10,370 nucleotides of DNA, taken from Eubacterium sp. Lineage in GTDB: Bacteria; Bacillota; Clostridia; Lachnospirales; Lachnospiraceae. A program made the position numbers and the translations under genes. The DNA lies in NCBI GenBank assembly GCA_022776205.1, contig JALFIK010000188.1, positions 1 through 10,370 on the forward strand, read 5' to 3'. Each line of letters starts with the position of its first letter. Within the stretch, counting starts at the first letter, position 1. Below, one piece after another: positions 1 to 7,238 of this stretch. Under the pieces are notes generated by a model. It worked only from the letters and a program-made list of their open reading frames with translations. It was not told where the DNA came from and ran no database searches.

Positions 1-1
1 A

Positions 2-145
2 GATGGAATTTTTATCACTTCCGGTATTATAAACACCATGGAAGACGCAGTTAAGACTGCGCTGCTTACCAATCATTTTGAGATTCTCGAAATTAATCAT
101 ATGAAGGACTGGGTAAGTATTATCGCGAAATCCGGAAATTATTAA
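2..145 (+). CDS. prmA: Ribosomal protein L11 methyltransferase, 3' end only
   Basis: This is the last 47 codons of a gene that enters from the left edge, ending in TAA at 143-145. The visible peptide contains ITSGIINT, then an alternating stretch ending in MKDWVSIIAK. That matches the C-terminal strands of PrmA, where a 'SGII' turn is followed by a 'DWVaiia' ending. PrmA trimethylates ribosomal protein L11 in the cytoplasm using S-adenosylmethionine; the SAM-binding Rossmann motifs lie outside the window. Its stop overlaps the stop of the convergent carbonic anhydrase by three bases, so there is no terminator between them. PrmA is often next to rsmE; here rsmE lies 4 kb downstream with four genes between. 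The identification rests on a short tail, so confidence is moderate to good. Confidence 0.72.
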   Translation, partial: DGIFITSGIINTMEDAVKTALLTNHFEILEINHMKDWVSIIAKSGNY

Positions 146-711
146 AGCAGCTCAACTTTTCCGGAACGGATATGATAGTATGCTCCCGCGATGACGAGAT
201 TTTGTTCCCTGATCATTTTCCGGATGACCGTACTTTCTTTAATTTTTGAAATACTGTGCAGCACATTTTGTTTTTCACAAAGTGTGCTGTTTTTTTCGTT
301 TCCGATTGCTTTCTTAATCTCATCGGTGATTCCTTTAATATTGTCATGCCCTGCGTTATGGATTGCTGCATCGACAGCGCCACACTGGCTGTGTCCGAGT
401 ACCATGATAAGAGGGGTGTGAAGATGGGCGGCACCATATTCCACACTGCCGAGTTCAAAGGGTCCGATTACATTTCCGGCCACGCGGATTGTAAAAATCT
501 CTCCGATACCGGTCATGAAAATTTTTTCCGGAATGACACGGGAATCGGAACAGGTAATGATCGTCGCGTAAGGGTGTTGGCCTTTTTCCGAGGTAGTAAT
601 ACGGATTTCTTCTGAAATATTTCCGCTCCCTTCTTTTGCGAAAAGGTACTTTTCGTTTCCTGCCATAAGCCGGGCAAGAGCTTTTTGTGCATCTGTGATT
701 ATATTGTCCAT
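142..711 (-). CDS. Beta-class carbonic anhydrase
   Basis: This 189-residue cytoplasmic zinc enzyme should interconvert CO2 and bicarbonate, supplying bicarbonate for carboxylations. The beta-class signature is complete: Cys54 in CSDSR, with Asp56 and Arg58 as the catalytic dyad, and His107 and Cys110 in HSQCGA. Cys54, His107 and Cys110 are the expected zinc ligands. The 'VAGN' segment (77-80) and the C-terminal 'IAGAYYHIRSGKV' strand are also family features. Length is normal for a compact beta carbonic anhydrase. The ATG at 711-709 is preceded on the minus strand by AAAGGAGTGATTTT, a good ribosome binding site. The gene stands alone between convergent prmA and divergent trpS, with its own promoter near 734-762. 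Its stop (142-144) overlaps the prmA stop. The function is secure; the physiological role is inferred. Confidence 0.95.
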   Translation of the reverse strand: MDNIITDAQKALARLMAGNEKYLFAKEGSGNISEEIRITTSEKGQHPYATIITCSDSRVIPEKIFMTGIGEIFTIRVAGNVIGPFELGSVEYGAAHLHTPLIMVLGHSQCGAVDAAIHNAGHDNIKGITDEIKKAIGNEKNSTLCEKQNVLHSISKIKESTVIRKMIREQNLVIAGAYYHIRSGKVELL

Positions 712-733
712 AAAATCACTCCTTTCTTTTTAA

Positions 734-762
734 AGTATAGCACACAGGGGAAAAACAGGAAA
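734..762 (-). promoter_or_regulatory. Promoter of the carbonic anhydrase gene
   Basis: Read on the minus strand, TGCTATACT gives an extended -10 (TATACT at 739-734). TTTCCT (762-757) sits 17 bp upstream as a weak -35. The extended TG probably compensates for the poor -35. Transcription would start about 16-20 bp before the AAAGGAG ribosome binding site. The element lies back to back with the trpS promoter, the two -35 boxes being only five bases apart. Confidence 0.5.
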
Positions 763-767
763 GCCGG

Positions 768-796
768 TTGACGCTTTCATGCTTGAGTTATATAAT
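768..796 (+). promoter_or_regulatory. Strong sigma-A promoter of trpS
   Basis: TTGACG at 768-773 and a consensus TATAAT at 791-796 are separated by exactly 17 bp. The expected start is near 803, giving a leader of only about 40 nt with AAGGAG at 826-831. That is too short to hold a T-box riboswitch. Confidence 0.85.
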
Positions 797-843
797 ATTC
801 GGGTAAGAATCTGAAAATAAATGGTAAGGAGTAATAGATCAGA

Positions 844-1899
844 ATGAAAAAAGTAATTTTAACCGGAGACCGTCCGACAGGACGTCTTCATGTGGGACAC
901 TATGTAGGATCTTTGTCGGAAAGGGTAAAACTGCAGAATTCCGGCGAATATGATGAGATATATATCATGATTGCAGATGCGCAGGCCCTTACGGACAATG
1001 CGGAGCACCCGGAGAAGGTAAGGCAGAACATTATCCAGGTGGCACTTGATTATCTGGCGTGCGGACTTGATCCGGAGAAATCAACGCTTTTCATTCAGTC
1101 GATGGTGCCGGAGCTTACGGAACTGTCTTTTTATTATATGAACCTTGTCACGGTTTCCCGTCTTCAGAGAAACCCGACGGTGAAATCGGAGATTAAGCAG
1201 AGAAACTTTGAGGCGAGCATTCCTGTGGGATTTTTCTGTTACCCGATCAGCCAGGCAGCGGACATTACCGCTTTTAAGGCGACTGCGGTTCCGGCGGGGG
1301 AAGATCAGATGCCGATGGTGGAGCAGTGTAAAGAGATTGTGCATAAGTTTAACAGCGTGTACGGAGAGACCCTTGTGGATCCTCAGATTGTTCTTCCTTC
1401 GAACAAAGCCTGCCTTCGTCTTCCGGGTATTGACGGAAAGGCAAAAATGAGTAAGTCTTTAGGAAATTGTATTTATCTGTCCGACGAACCGGAAGTCGTA
1501 AAGAAAAAGGTAATGTCCATGTTTACCGATCCGAATCATCTTCGTGTTCAGGATCCGGGAAAGGTAGAGGGTAATCCGGTATTTATTTATCTGGATGCTT
1601 TTTGTAAAGATGAATATTTTGCAGAATTTTTGCCGGAATATCAGAATCTTGATGAGCTCAAAGCCCACTATCAGCGTGGCGGTCTCGGGGATGTGAAGGT
1701 TAAGAAATTCCTTAATAAAGTACTTGAAGCAGAATTTGCCCCGATACGGGAAAGAAGGAAAATGTGGGAAACACGGATTCCGGAGGTATATGATATTTTA
1801 AAAGAGGGAACGAAAGTGGCCAGGAAGAAAGCACAGGAAACACTGAACGAAGTGCGGGATGCTATGAAGATTAATTATTTCGACGGAAATGATCTGTAA
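844..1899 (+). CDS. trpS: Tryptophanyl-tRNA synthetase
   Basis: This 351-residue class I aminoacyl-tRNA synthetase charges tRNA-Trp with tryptophan using ATP. The N-terminus reads GDRPTGRLHVGHYVGSL. It carries the HIGH-type motif as HVGH (residues 16-19), in the form I recall from the streptococcal/clostridial TrpRS subgroup rather than the shorter 'SGIQPSG' Bacillus form. KMSKS is at residues 201-205, within IDGKAKMSKSLGN. The 'AGEDQMPMVE' segment upstream is the usual contact region for ATP and tryptophan. AAGGAG at 826-831 lies 12 nt before the ATG, slightly long but usable. The gene is monocistronic, with a strong promoter at 768-796 and a terminator directly after. Length and motifs are complete. 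Confidence 0.96.
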   Translation: MKKVILTGDRPTGRLHVGHYVGSLSERVKLQNSGEYDEIYIMIADAQALTDNAEHPEKVRQNIIQVALDYLACGLDPEKSTLFIQSMVPELTELSFYYMNLVTVSRLQRNPTVKSEIKQRNFEASIPVGFFCYPISQAADITAFKATAVPAGEDQMPMVEQCKEIVHKFNSVYGETLVDPQIVLPSNKACLRLPGIDGKAKMSKSLGNCIYLSDEPEVVKKKVMSMFTDPNHLRVQDPGKVEGNPVFIYLDAFCKDEYFAEFLPEYQNLDELKAHYQRGGLGDVKVKKFLNKVLEAEFAPIRERRKMWETRIPEVYDILKEGTKVARKKAQETLNEVRDAMKINYFDGNDL

Positions 1900-1913
1900 A
1901 CTGTGGGTAAATG

Positions 1914-1948
1914 AAAAAGCGGGCATGTGGAAAGCATGTCCGCTTTTT
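1914..1948. terminator. Bidirectional terminator shared by trpS and nagB
   Basis: A 14-bp stem pairs 1914-1927 with 1935-1948 (AAAAAGCGGGCATG against CATGTCCGCTTTTT, one G-T wobble) around a 7-nt loop. Both arms end in a run of five A/T, so each strand reads as a GC-rich hairpin followed by U's. It lies 15 bp after the trpS stop and about 70 bp beyond the nagB stop, the two genes converging on it. Confidence 0.9.
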
Positions 1949-2017
1949 GTAATAAAAACACTCCGTGTGGATGTGTACGCGGGTGGGCGGAGAGTATTCC
2001 CTGTGCATTTTCCGGGA

Positions 2018-2752
2018 TTAAAAGGATAGGTTCCCCAATGCTGCTTCATCGGCAACGAAAGTGACATCGTTGTGAAGCTGTAAAATTGAAGCAGGAATCT
2101 TTGGTGTAATCGGGCCATGAAGAACGCTGTCTAAAATCCCGGCTTTATCGGCACCGCTTACGATAACGAGAATTTTTTCGGCCTGCATGATATTTTTGAT
2201 GCCAATGGTGTATGCCTGCTTTGGAACCTTATCATAAGAGGTAAAAAAACGCCTGTTGGCTTCTATGGTGCTTTCCGTAAGATTTACGCAGTGCGTTTCT
2301 TTTTCAAAGGCTTCTCCCGGTTCATTAAAACCAATATGTCCGTTGTGACCGAGACCGAGAAGTTGCAAATCGATTCCTCCGCAGGACCGGATTAAGAAAT
2401 TATAATCACGACAGGCTTTTTCACTGTCAGGTTCAAGACCGTCCGGGACGAAGGTTTTTTCCATATCAATATTTACATGCTTGAATAAATGTTTATTCAT
2501 ATAATAACGATAACTCCTGGGATCATCTGGAGCAAGACCTTTATATTCATCAAGATTAATGCTGATAACTTCAGAAAAATCCAGATCTCCTTTTTCATAC
2601 CATTTAATAAGCTGCTCGTATGTGCTAAGAGGAGAAGAGCCGGTTGCCAGGCCCAGAACACAGTCCGGTTTCATAATAATTTGTGCAGAAATAATATTGG
2701 CGGCCTTTCTGCCCAAATCCTGGTAATCTTTTGCTTTGTAAATTCTTGTCAT
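2018..2752 (-). CDS. nagB: Glucosamine-6-phosphate deaminase
   Basis: NagB converts glucosamine-6-phosphate to fructose-6-phosphate plus ammonia, the last step of amino sugar catabolism. With the start at 2752 the protein is 244 residues, close to the usual Firmicute length. Visible motifs are GLATGSSP (34-41, phosphate loop), NLDEY with Asp68 and Glu69, and LGHNGHIGFNEPG with Asn137, His139 and Glu144. Asn137 stands where E. coli has Asp141; from memory, Bacillus-type NagB also has Asn there. An in-frame ATG at 2773 would add seven residues, but it has no ribosome binding site. The ATG at 2752 follows AAAGGAAACAGGAAATT, so I chose it. The gene is divergent from nagA and ends at the bidirectional terminator shared with trpS. 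Confidence 0.95.
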   Translation of the reverse strand: MTRIYKAKDYQDLGRKAANIISAQIIMKPDCVLGLATGSSPLSTYEQLIKWYEKGDLDFSEVISINLDEYKGLAPDDPRSYRYYMNKHLFKHVNIDMEKTFVPDGLEPDSEKACRDYNFLIRSCGGIDLQLLGLGHNGHIGFNEPGEAFEKETHCVNLTESTIEANRRFFTSYDKVPKQAYTIGIKNIMQAEKILVIVSGADKAGILDSVLHGPITPKIPASILQLHNDVTFVADEAALGNLSF

Positions 2753-2802
2753 AATTTCCTGTTTCCTTTCCATATACGATGGTGCATTGCGTTACGTTTT
2801 TA

Positions 2803-2830
2803 AGTATATGTTTTTTCCTGAAAAAAGCAA
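2803..2830 (-). promoter_or_regulatory. Probable nagB promoter
   Basis: On the minus strand TATACT (2808-2803) is a good -10. TTGCTT (2830-2825) lies 16 bp upstream as a partial -35. The transcript would start near 2796, leaving a leader of about 45 nt before the nagB ATG at 2752. Confidence 0.5.
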
Positions 2831-2840
2831 CAATTCTTAC

Positions 2841-2869
2841 TTGAAAAATATTTTCCATATTTATATAAT
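2841..2869 (+). promoter_or_regulatory. nagA promoter with overlapping candidate operator
   Basis: TTGAAA at 2841-2846 and TATAAT at 2864-2869 have a 17-bp spacer, a strong sigma-A promoter with an expected start near 2876. A 16-bp inverted repeat with one mismatch (TGAAAAATATTTTCCA, 2842-2857) covers the -35 and upstream spacer. It could be an operator, but AT-rich spacers easily form such palindromes. The start site supports the nagA ATG at 2924 over the one at 2894. Confidence 0.78.
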
Positions 2870-2923
2870 TTTTTACAGAAAGAGAATTACCGTATGGAGG
2901 GAAAAAATAATTGGGAGATAGAT

Positions 2924-4129
2924 ATGATAATAAATAATATTCTCGTATATACAGAAAAAGAAACTTTTGTTCCGGGGGCTATCCGGATAAGGGACGGACG
3001 AATCATAGATATTTTTAATAAAAACAGAATAGAAAGTTTATCCGAAAAAGACGGGGAAGAAACACTCGATGGAAAGGGAGCAATGGCAATCCCGGGTCTC
3101 ATTGATCTTCATTTTCACGGATGTATGGGAGCGGATTTTTGTGACGCAGGTAGAAAAGCCATAGAAAAAATTGCCACCTATGAAGCCAGTATGGGGATTA
3201 CAGCCATCGCTCCGGCGACCATGACACTGCCTGTAAAAGATTTGGAAGAAATATTATCTGTCGCGGCGGAATATGCGAAAACTTCTTCGCATCAGGGAGA
3301 AAAGGCAGATCTTGTGGGAATTAATATGGAAGGACCTTTTATCAGCCCGGAGAAAAAGGGGGCCCAGGACGAGAAAAATATTCTTCCCTGTAATGTGGCA
3401 CTGGCAGAACGATTTTTGGAGATTTCAGAAGGACTGGTGAAATTTATCGGACTGGCGCCGGAAGAAAGCCCGGATTCGATGGAGTTTATCCGGGAAATGA
3501 AAGGAAAAGTCCGGATTTCTCTTGCCCATACCAATGCGGATTATGATACAGCAAAGGAAGCCTTTGACACCGGGGCAGATCATGCTGTTCATCTTTTTAA
3601 TGCAATGTCGCCTTTTTCTCACCGCGCACCGGGAGTGGTGGGAGCGGTCGGCGACTGTAGTCATGTTACGGCGGAATTGATTTGTGACGGGGTACATCTT
3701 CATCCCTCCATGGTCCGTGCGGCTTTTCGGATGCTCGGAAAAGAGAGAATTGTTCTGATTAGCGACAGCATGCGGGCAACCGGTATGCCGGATGGAGAGT
3801 ACACCCTTGGAGGTCTGGATGTGAAGGTGAAGGGCAACCGGGCAACTCTCGTATCAGATGGGACCCTTGCCGGTTCGGTTACGAATCTTATGGACTGCAT
3901 GAAGACTCTGGTAAAGGAAATGGAAATTCCCCTTGAAACTGCCATAGCCTGTGCCACAAAAAATCCGGCGAAGTGTCTTGGAATTTACAAAGAGAGGGGT
4001 TCACTGACCCCGGGGAAAATCGCAGACATTGTTCTGCTGGATGAAAAACTTGACATAAAGGCAGTTTTGAAAGACGGGAAACAAATCTTTGCCAACAAGG
4101 CTGTTTCGTGTTATAATGAGCTTTCGTGA
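2924..4129 (+). CDS. nagA: N-acetylglucosamine-6-phosphate deacetylase
   Basis: NagA removes acetate from N-acetylglucosamine-6-phosphate, feeding NagB next door. From ATG 2924 the protein has 401 residues, an amidohydrolase-fold enzyme of normal length. Metal and catalytic residues are visible: His63 and His65 in DLHFHG, Glu136 in MEGPF, His202 in LAHTNAD, His223 in HAVHLFNAM, and Asp281 in ISDSMRATG. HxH replaces the Q-x-N pair of E. coli, as in Bacillus-type enzymes, which suggests a binuclear metal site. An in-frame ATG at 2894 would add ten residues but lacks a ribosome binding site and lies close to the predicted transcript start. GGGAG six bases before 2924 decides the start. The last 40 bases hold the rsmE promoter. 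Confidence 0.95.
   Translation: MIINNILVYTEKETFVPGAIRIRDGRIIDIFNKNRIESLSEKDGEETLDGKGAMAIPGLIDLHFHGCMGADFCDAGRKAIEKIATYEASMGITAIAPATMTLPVKDLEEILSVAAEYAKTSSHQGEKADLVGINMEGPFISPEKKGAQDEKNILPCNVALAERFLEISEGLVKFIGLAPEESPDSMEFIREMKGKVRISLAHTNADYDTAKEAFDTGADHAVHLFNAMSPFSHRAPGVVGAVGDCSHVTAELICDGVHLHPSMVRAAFRMLGKERIVLISDSMRATGMPDGEYTLGGLDVKVKGNRATLVSDGTLAGSVTNLMDCMKTLVKEMEIPLETAIACATKNPAKCLGIYKERGSLTPGKIADIVLLDEKLDIKAVLKDGKQIFANKAVSCYNELS
4089..4117 (+). promoter_or_regulatory. Promoter for rsmE-aroC inside the nagA 3' end
   Basis: TTGCCA (4089-4094), a 17-bp spacer and TATAAT (4112-4117) preceded by TG at 4109-4110 form a strong extended -10 promoter. It lies wholly within the last codons of nagA. 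The transcript would start near 4124 with a leader of about 33 nt. It would uncouple the rRNA methyltransferase and chorismate synthase from amino sugar control. Confidence 0.75.
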
Positions 4130-4156
4130 AAAGATTAGATAAAACAGGAGAAAATA

Positions 4157-4903
4157 ATGTATCAGTTTTTCATTGAACCGGAAAATATCAAAGAAGAAGA
4201 AATCCATATTGTAAAGGAAGAGGATATTCGTCATATCAGAAATGTGCTTCGCATGAAAGAGGGGGAGAGACTTTGTCTGTGCTGCCCCCAAAAAAGCAGG
4301 GAATATGTTGGCCCGATTCGGGAAATCTCTCCGGAATGTATCCGGGTGGCCATTGAGGATATTAATGGAGAATCGGGGGAGCTTCCGGTAAAAATTACGT
4401 TATTTCAGGGGTTGCCAAAAGGGGACAAGATGGAATGGATCATCCAGAAAGCTGTGGAACTTGGAGTTCATGAAATCGTGCCGGTGGCGACGAAACGTTC
4501 TGTGGTAAAACTGGATGCCAGAAAGGCTGCAAAGAAGACTGCACGTTGGAATGAAATTGCAAAAAGTGCGGCAAAACAGTCAAAAAGAGGAAGAATTCCG
4601 GAAGTAAAGCCGGTGATGACTTATGGGGATGCGGTTTCTTATGGTCAGACACTTTCCATGCTGTTACTTCCCTATGAAGATGCAAGGGGAATTTCTCATG
4701 CGAGAAAAATAGTAGAATCGGTAAAAGGGAAAGAAAGCCTTGGGATTTTTATCGGACCGGAGGGCGGTTTCCCGGAGGAGGAAGTGAATCTGGCCAGAGA
4801 GGCCGGAGCGCAGATTATTACCCTTGGACACCGGATTTTAAGAACAGAGACCGCCGGAATGACTTTACTTTCGATTTTAATGTTTTTACTTGAGGAGGAT
4901 TAG
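4157..4903 (+). CDS. rsmE: 16S rRNA (uracil-1498-N3)-methyltransferase
   Basis: RsmE methylates N3 of U1498 in 16S rRNA, using SAM, on the 30S subunit. The protein has 248 residues, the normal family length. An N-terminal PUA-like RNA-binding region (about 1-70, with HIRNVLRMKEGE) precedes a SPOUT methyltransferase domain. The trefoil-knot motifs are GPEGGFPEEE at 200-209 and LGHRILRTETA at 223-233; the lysine-rich stretch KSAAKQSKRGR also fits the family. AGGAG lies 8 nt before the ATG. The gene starts 27 bp after nagA with its own promoter in the nagA end. Its last codons contain the GAGGAGG ribosome binding site of aroC, so the two genes are translationally coupled. Confidence 0.94.
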   Translation: MYQFFIEPENIKEEEIHIVKEEDIRHIRNVLRMKEGERLCLCCPQKSREYVGPIREISPECIRVAIEDINGESGELPVKITLFQGLPKGDKMEWIIQKAVELGVHEIVPVATKRSVVKLDARKAAKKTARWNEIAKSAAKQSKRGRIPEVKPVMTYGDAVSYGQTLSMLLLPYEDARGISHARKIVESVKGKESLGIFIGPEGGFPEEEVNLAREAGAQIITLGHRILRTETAGMTLLSILMFLLEED

Positions 4904-4905
4904 TA

Positions 4906-6006
4906 ATGGCAGGTTCAACATTTGGAAAAATATTTCGGATGACCACCTGGGGAGAAACTCATGGAAGGGGTGTTGGTGTGGTCGTTGATGGCTGCCCGGC
5001 GGGCCTTGCTCTTTGTGAAGAAGACATTCAGAAATATTTAGACCGGAGAAAACCGGGACAGTCACGATATACGACGAAAAGAAATGAAGAGGATAAAGTG
5101 GAAATCTTATCTGGCATTTTTGAAGGAAAGACAACGGGAACTCCGATTTCCCTGGCGGTCTTTAATAAAGATCAGCGTTCCAGAGATTATTCGGCAATTA
5201 AGGATATTTATCGTCCCGGCCATGCAGATTTTACCTATGATGCCAAATATGGTTTCCGGGATTACCGGGGCGGAGGAAGATCTTCCGGCAGGGAGACGAC
5301 GGCACGAGTTGCTGCCGGTGCCATTGCTGCCAGAGTACTTCATGAAATGGGAATTGAGGTATTTGCCTACACCAGATCGATCGGACCCGTGACTATCGAC
5401 GAGAATTATTTTTCCAGAGAGGAAAGAGACCGCAATGCCCTGTATATGCCGGATAAGGAAGCTGCATCAAAAGCTGCAGATTATCTGGAAGAAAAAATGA
5501 AAGAGCTCGATTCCTGTGGCGGTTTGGTCGAGTGCGTGATTACCGGGATGCCGGCCGGCATTGGGGAACCGGTTTTTGATAAGCTCAGTGCCTGCCTAGG
5601 AAAAGCAATTCTATCAATCGGAGCGGTAAAGGGATTTGAAATCGGGGATGGTTTTCAGGCATCGCAGGCAGTCGGTTCAGAGAATAATGATAATTTTTAC
5701 AATGATAACGGGAAGATCGGAAAGAAGACAAATCATGCGGGAGGAATTCTGGGTGGAATGAGTGATGGCTCGGAAATACGGTTCCGTGCTGCATTTAAGC
5801 CGACACCGTCCATTGCAAAGATGCAGCATACCGTGACTACAGCGGGAGAAGATACGGAGATTTCCATCCACGGCAGACATGATCCAATTATTGTTCCCCG
5901 GGCAGTTGTCGTCGTCGAGTCCATGGCGGCAGTTGTACTTCTTGATCTGTTACTTCAGAATATGGGAAGCCGTCTTGACGCCGTGAAAAAGTTTTATGAC
6001 AGATAG
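4906..6006 (+). CDS. aroC: Chorismate synthase
   Basis: AroC converts 5-enolpyruvylshikimate-3-phosphate to chorismate with loss of phosphate, using reduced FMN, the last shared step to aromatic amino acids and folate. The protein has 366 residues. Family signatures are complete: TTWGETHG near the N-terminus with His19, RPGHADFTY with His106, KYGFRDYRGGGRSSGRET, the central AVKGFEIGDGF segment, TNHAGGILGGMSDG, and KPTPSI. The two histidines correspond to the general acids known in the family. The start lies two bases after the rsmE stop, and GGAGG at 4894-4898 is inside rsmE, which implies coupled translation. No terminator follows, so transcripts may run into tgt, which also has its own promoter. 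Confidence 0.96.
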   Translation: MAGSTFGKIFRMTTWGETHGRGVGVVVDGCPAGLALCEEDIQKYLDRRKPGQSRYTTKRNEEDKVEILSGIFEGKTTGTPISLAVFNKDQRSRDYSAIKDIYRPGHADFTYDAKYGFRDYRGGGRSSGRETTARVAAGAIAARVLHEMGIEVFAYTRSIGPVTIDENYFSREERDRNALYMPDKEAASKAADYLEEKMKELDSCGGLVECVITGMPAGIGEPVFDKLSACLGKAILSIGAVKGFEIGDGFQASQAVGSENNDNFYNDNGKIGKKTNHAGGILGGMSDGSEIRFRAAFKPTPSIAKMQHTVTTAGEDTEISIHGRHDPIIVPRAVVVVESMAAVVLLDLLLQNMGSRLDAVKKFYDR

Positions 6007-6035
6007 TTGTGTATTTACCCTGATTATGATACAAT
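6007..6035 (+). promoter_or_regulatory. tgt-yajC promoter
   Basis: TTGTGT (6007-6012) and TACAAT (6030-6035) have a 17-bp spacer, and TGA directly before the -10 makes an extended -10. The start would be near 6042, about 24 nt before the tgt ATG, with AAGGAG at 6055-6060. Confidence 0.65.
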
Positions 6036-6065
6036 CAAGATTATATGTAAAGTTAAGGAGTCACT

Positions 6066-7208
6066 ATGTATAAATTACTGACAAAAGACGGTATGGCTAA
6101 GAGAGGAGAGTTTGAGACAGTTCACGGAACGGTGCAGACACCGGTCTTTATGAATGTGGGGACGGTCGGGGCCATCAAGGGAGCAGTAAGTACCGATGAT
6201 CTCAGGCAGATCGGTACTCAGATCGAGCTGTCCAATACTTACCATCTTCATGTCCGGACCGGAGACAGGCTGATCAAAGAGTTTGGCGGTCTTCATAAGT
6301 TTATGGCATGGGATAAGCCGATTCTTACCGACTCCGGTGGATTTCAGGTGTTCTCCCTGTCAGGATTGCGTAAGATTAAAGAAGAAGGTGTATATTTCCA
6401 GTCTCATATTGATGGACACCATATTTTTATGGGACCGGAGGAGAGCATGGAGATACAGTCGAATCTGGGCTCCACCATCGCCATGGCATTTGACGAGTGC
6501 CCACCAAGCCTTGCAGACCGGGATTATATCAGAAATTCTGTGGAGAGGACCGCAAGATGGCTTGTGCGATGTAAAAAAAAGATGGAGGAGCTTAACAGTA
6601 TGCCGGATACGGTGAATCCCCACCAGATGCTCTTTGGAATTAATCAGGGCGGTATTCTGCCGGATATCCGGATTGAGCATGCCAAAGTGATCCGGGAGCT
6701 TGATCTTGATGGTTATGCGATTGGTGGTCTGGCAGTGGGTGAGTCCCATGAGGAGATGTACCATATTCTTGATGAAGTGGTTCCTTATTTGCCGGAAGAT
6801 AAGCCGACCTACCTGATGGGGGTGGGAACACCGGCGAATATTCTTGAGGCAGTGGACCGGGGTGTCGATTTCTTTGACTGTGTTTATCCTTCCCGAAACG
6901 GACGACATGGCCATGTCTACACCCATCACGGTAAGCTTAATCTTTTCAATAAGAAGTTTGAACTGGATGCCCGTCCGATTGAAGAAGGGTGTCAGTGTCC
7001 GGCATGCCGGACATACAGCAGGGCTTATATTCGCCATCTGCTGAAGGCAAAGGAGATGCTTGGGATGCGTCTTTGTGTTCTTCATAATCTGTATTTCTAC
7101 AATCATCTGATGGAGGAAATTCGTAAGGCGATTGAAGAACATCGTTATAAAGCGTTCAAAAAAGCCACTCTGGAGGGTTTTTTGACACCGGAAGATGAAT
7201 ACCGGTAA
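6066..7208 (+). CDS. tgt: tRNA-guanine transglycosylase
   Basis: Tgt swaps guanine-34 in the anticodon wobble position of tRNAs for Asp, Asn, His and Tyr for a queuosine precursor base. At 380 residues it is full length, a TIM-barrel enzyme. Asp89 begins DSGGFQVFSL, Asp271 in FDCVYPSRNGRHG is the expected nucleophile, and GGLAVGE is the substrate-loop segment. Zinc ligands are Cys309, Cys311 and Cys314 (CQCPAC) plus His340 in VLHNLYFYN. The sequence after the nucleophile reads YPSRNGRHG where E. coli has MPTRNARNG. No queA or preQ1-synthesis gene is in the window, so whether preQ1 or a salvaged base is used cannot be told. AAGGAG lies 5 nt upstream of the ATG; yajC follows 30 bp after the stop. 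Confidence 0.96.
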   Translation: MYKLLTKDGMAKRGEFETVHGTVQTPVFMNVGTVGAIKGAVSTDDLRQIGTQIELSNTYHLHVRTGDRLIKEFGGLHKFMAWDKPILTDSGGFQVFSLSGLRKIKEEGVYFQSHIDGHHIFMGPEESMEIQSNLGSTIAMAFDECPPSLADRDYIRNSVERTARWLVRCKKKMEELNSMPDTVNPHQMLFGINQGGILPDIRIEHAKVIRELDLDGYAIGGLAVGESHEEMYHILDEVVPYLPEDKPTYLMGVGTPANILEAVDRGVDFFDCVYPSRNGRHGHVYTHHGKLNLFNKKFELDARPIEEGCQCPACRTYSRAYIRHLLKAKEMLGMRLCVLHNLYFYNHLMEEIRKAIEEHRYKAFKKATLEGFLTPEDEYR

Positions 7209-7238
7209 TAGATTTAGTAAAACAATGGAGGTAAAAAG

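Noticed and set aside
1964..1999. Second minus-strand terminator after nagB (CTCCG/CGGAG followed by TGTTTTTATT)
   Set aside because: The stem is only about five bp with a loop over 20 nt; the strong bidirectional hairpin at 1914-1948 explains termination better.
6021..6037. TGATT/AATCA inverted repeat around the tgt -10 as an operator
   Set aside because: Only five bp arms in AT-rich promoter sequence; expected by chance.
6360..7142. Long 260-codon reading frame on the minus strand opposite tgt
   Set aside because: It lies wholly antisense to a confident tgt gene, has no ribosome binding site or recognisable domain, and its composition looks like a codon-bias shadow.
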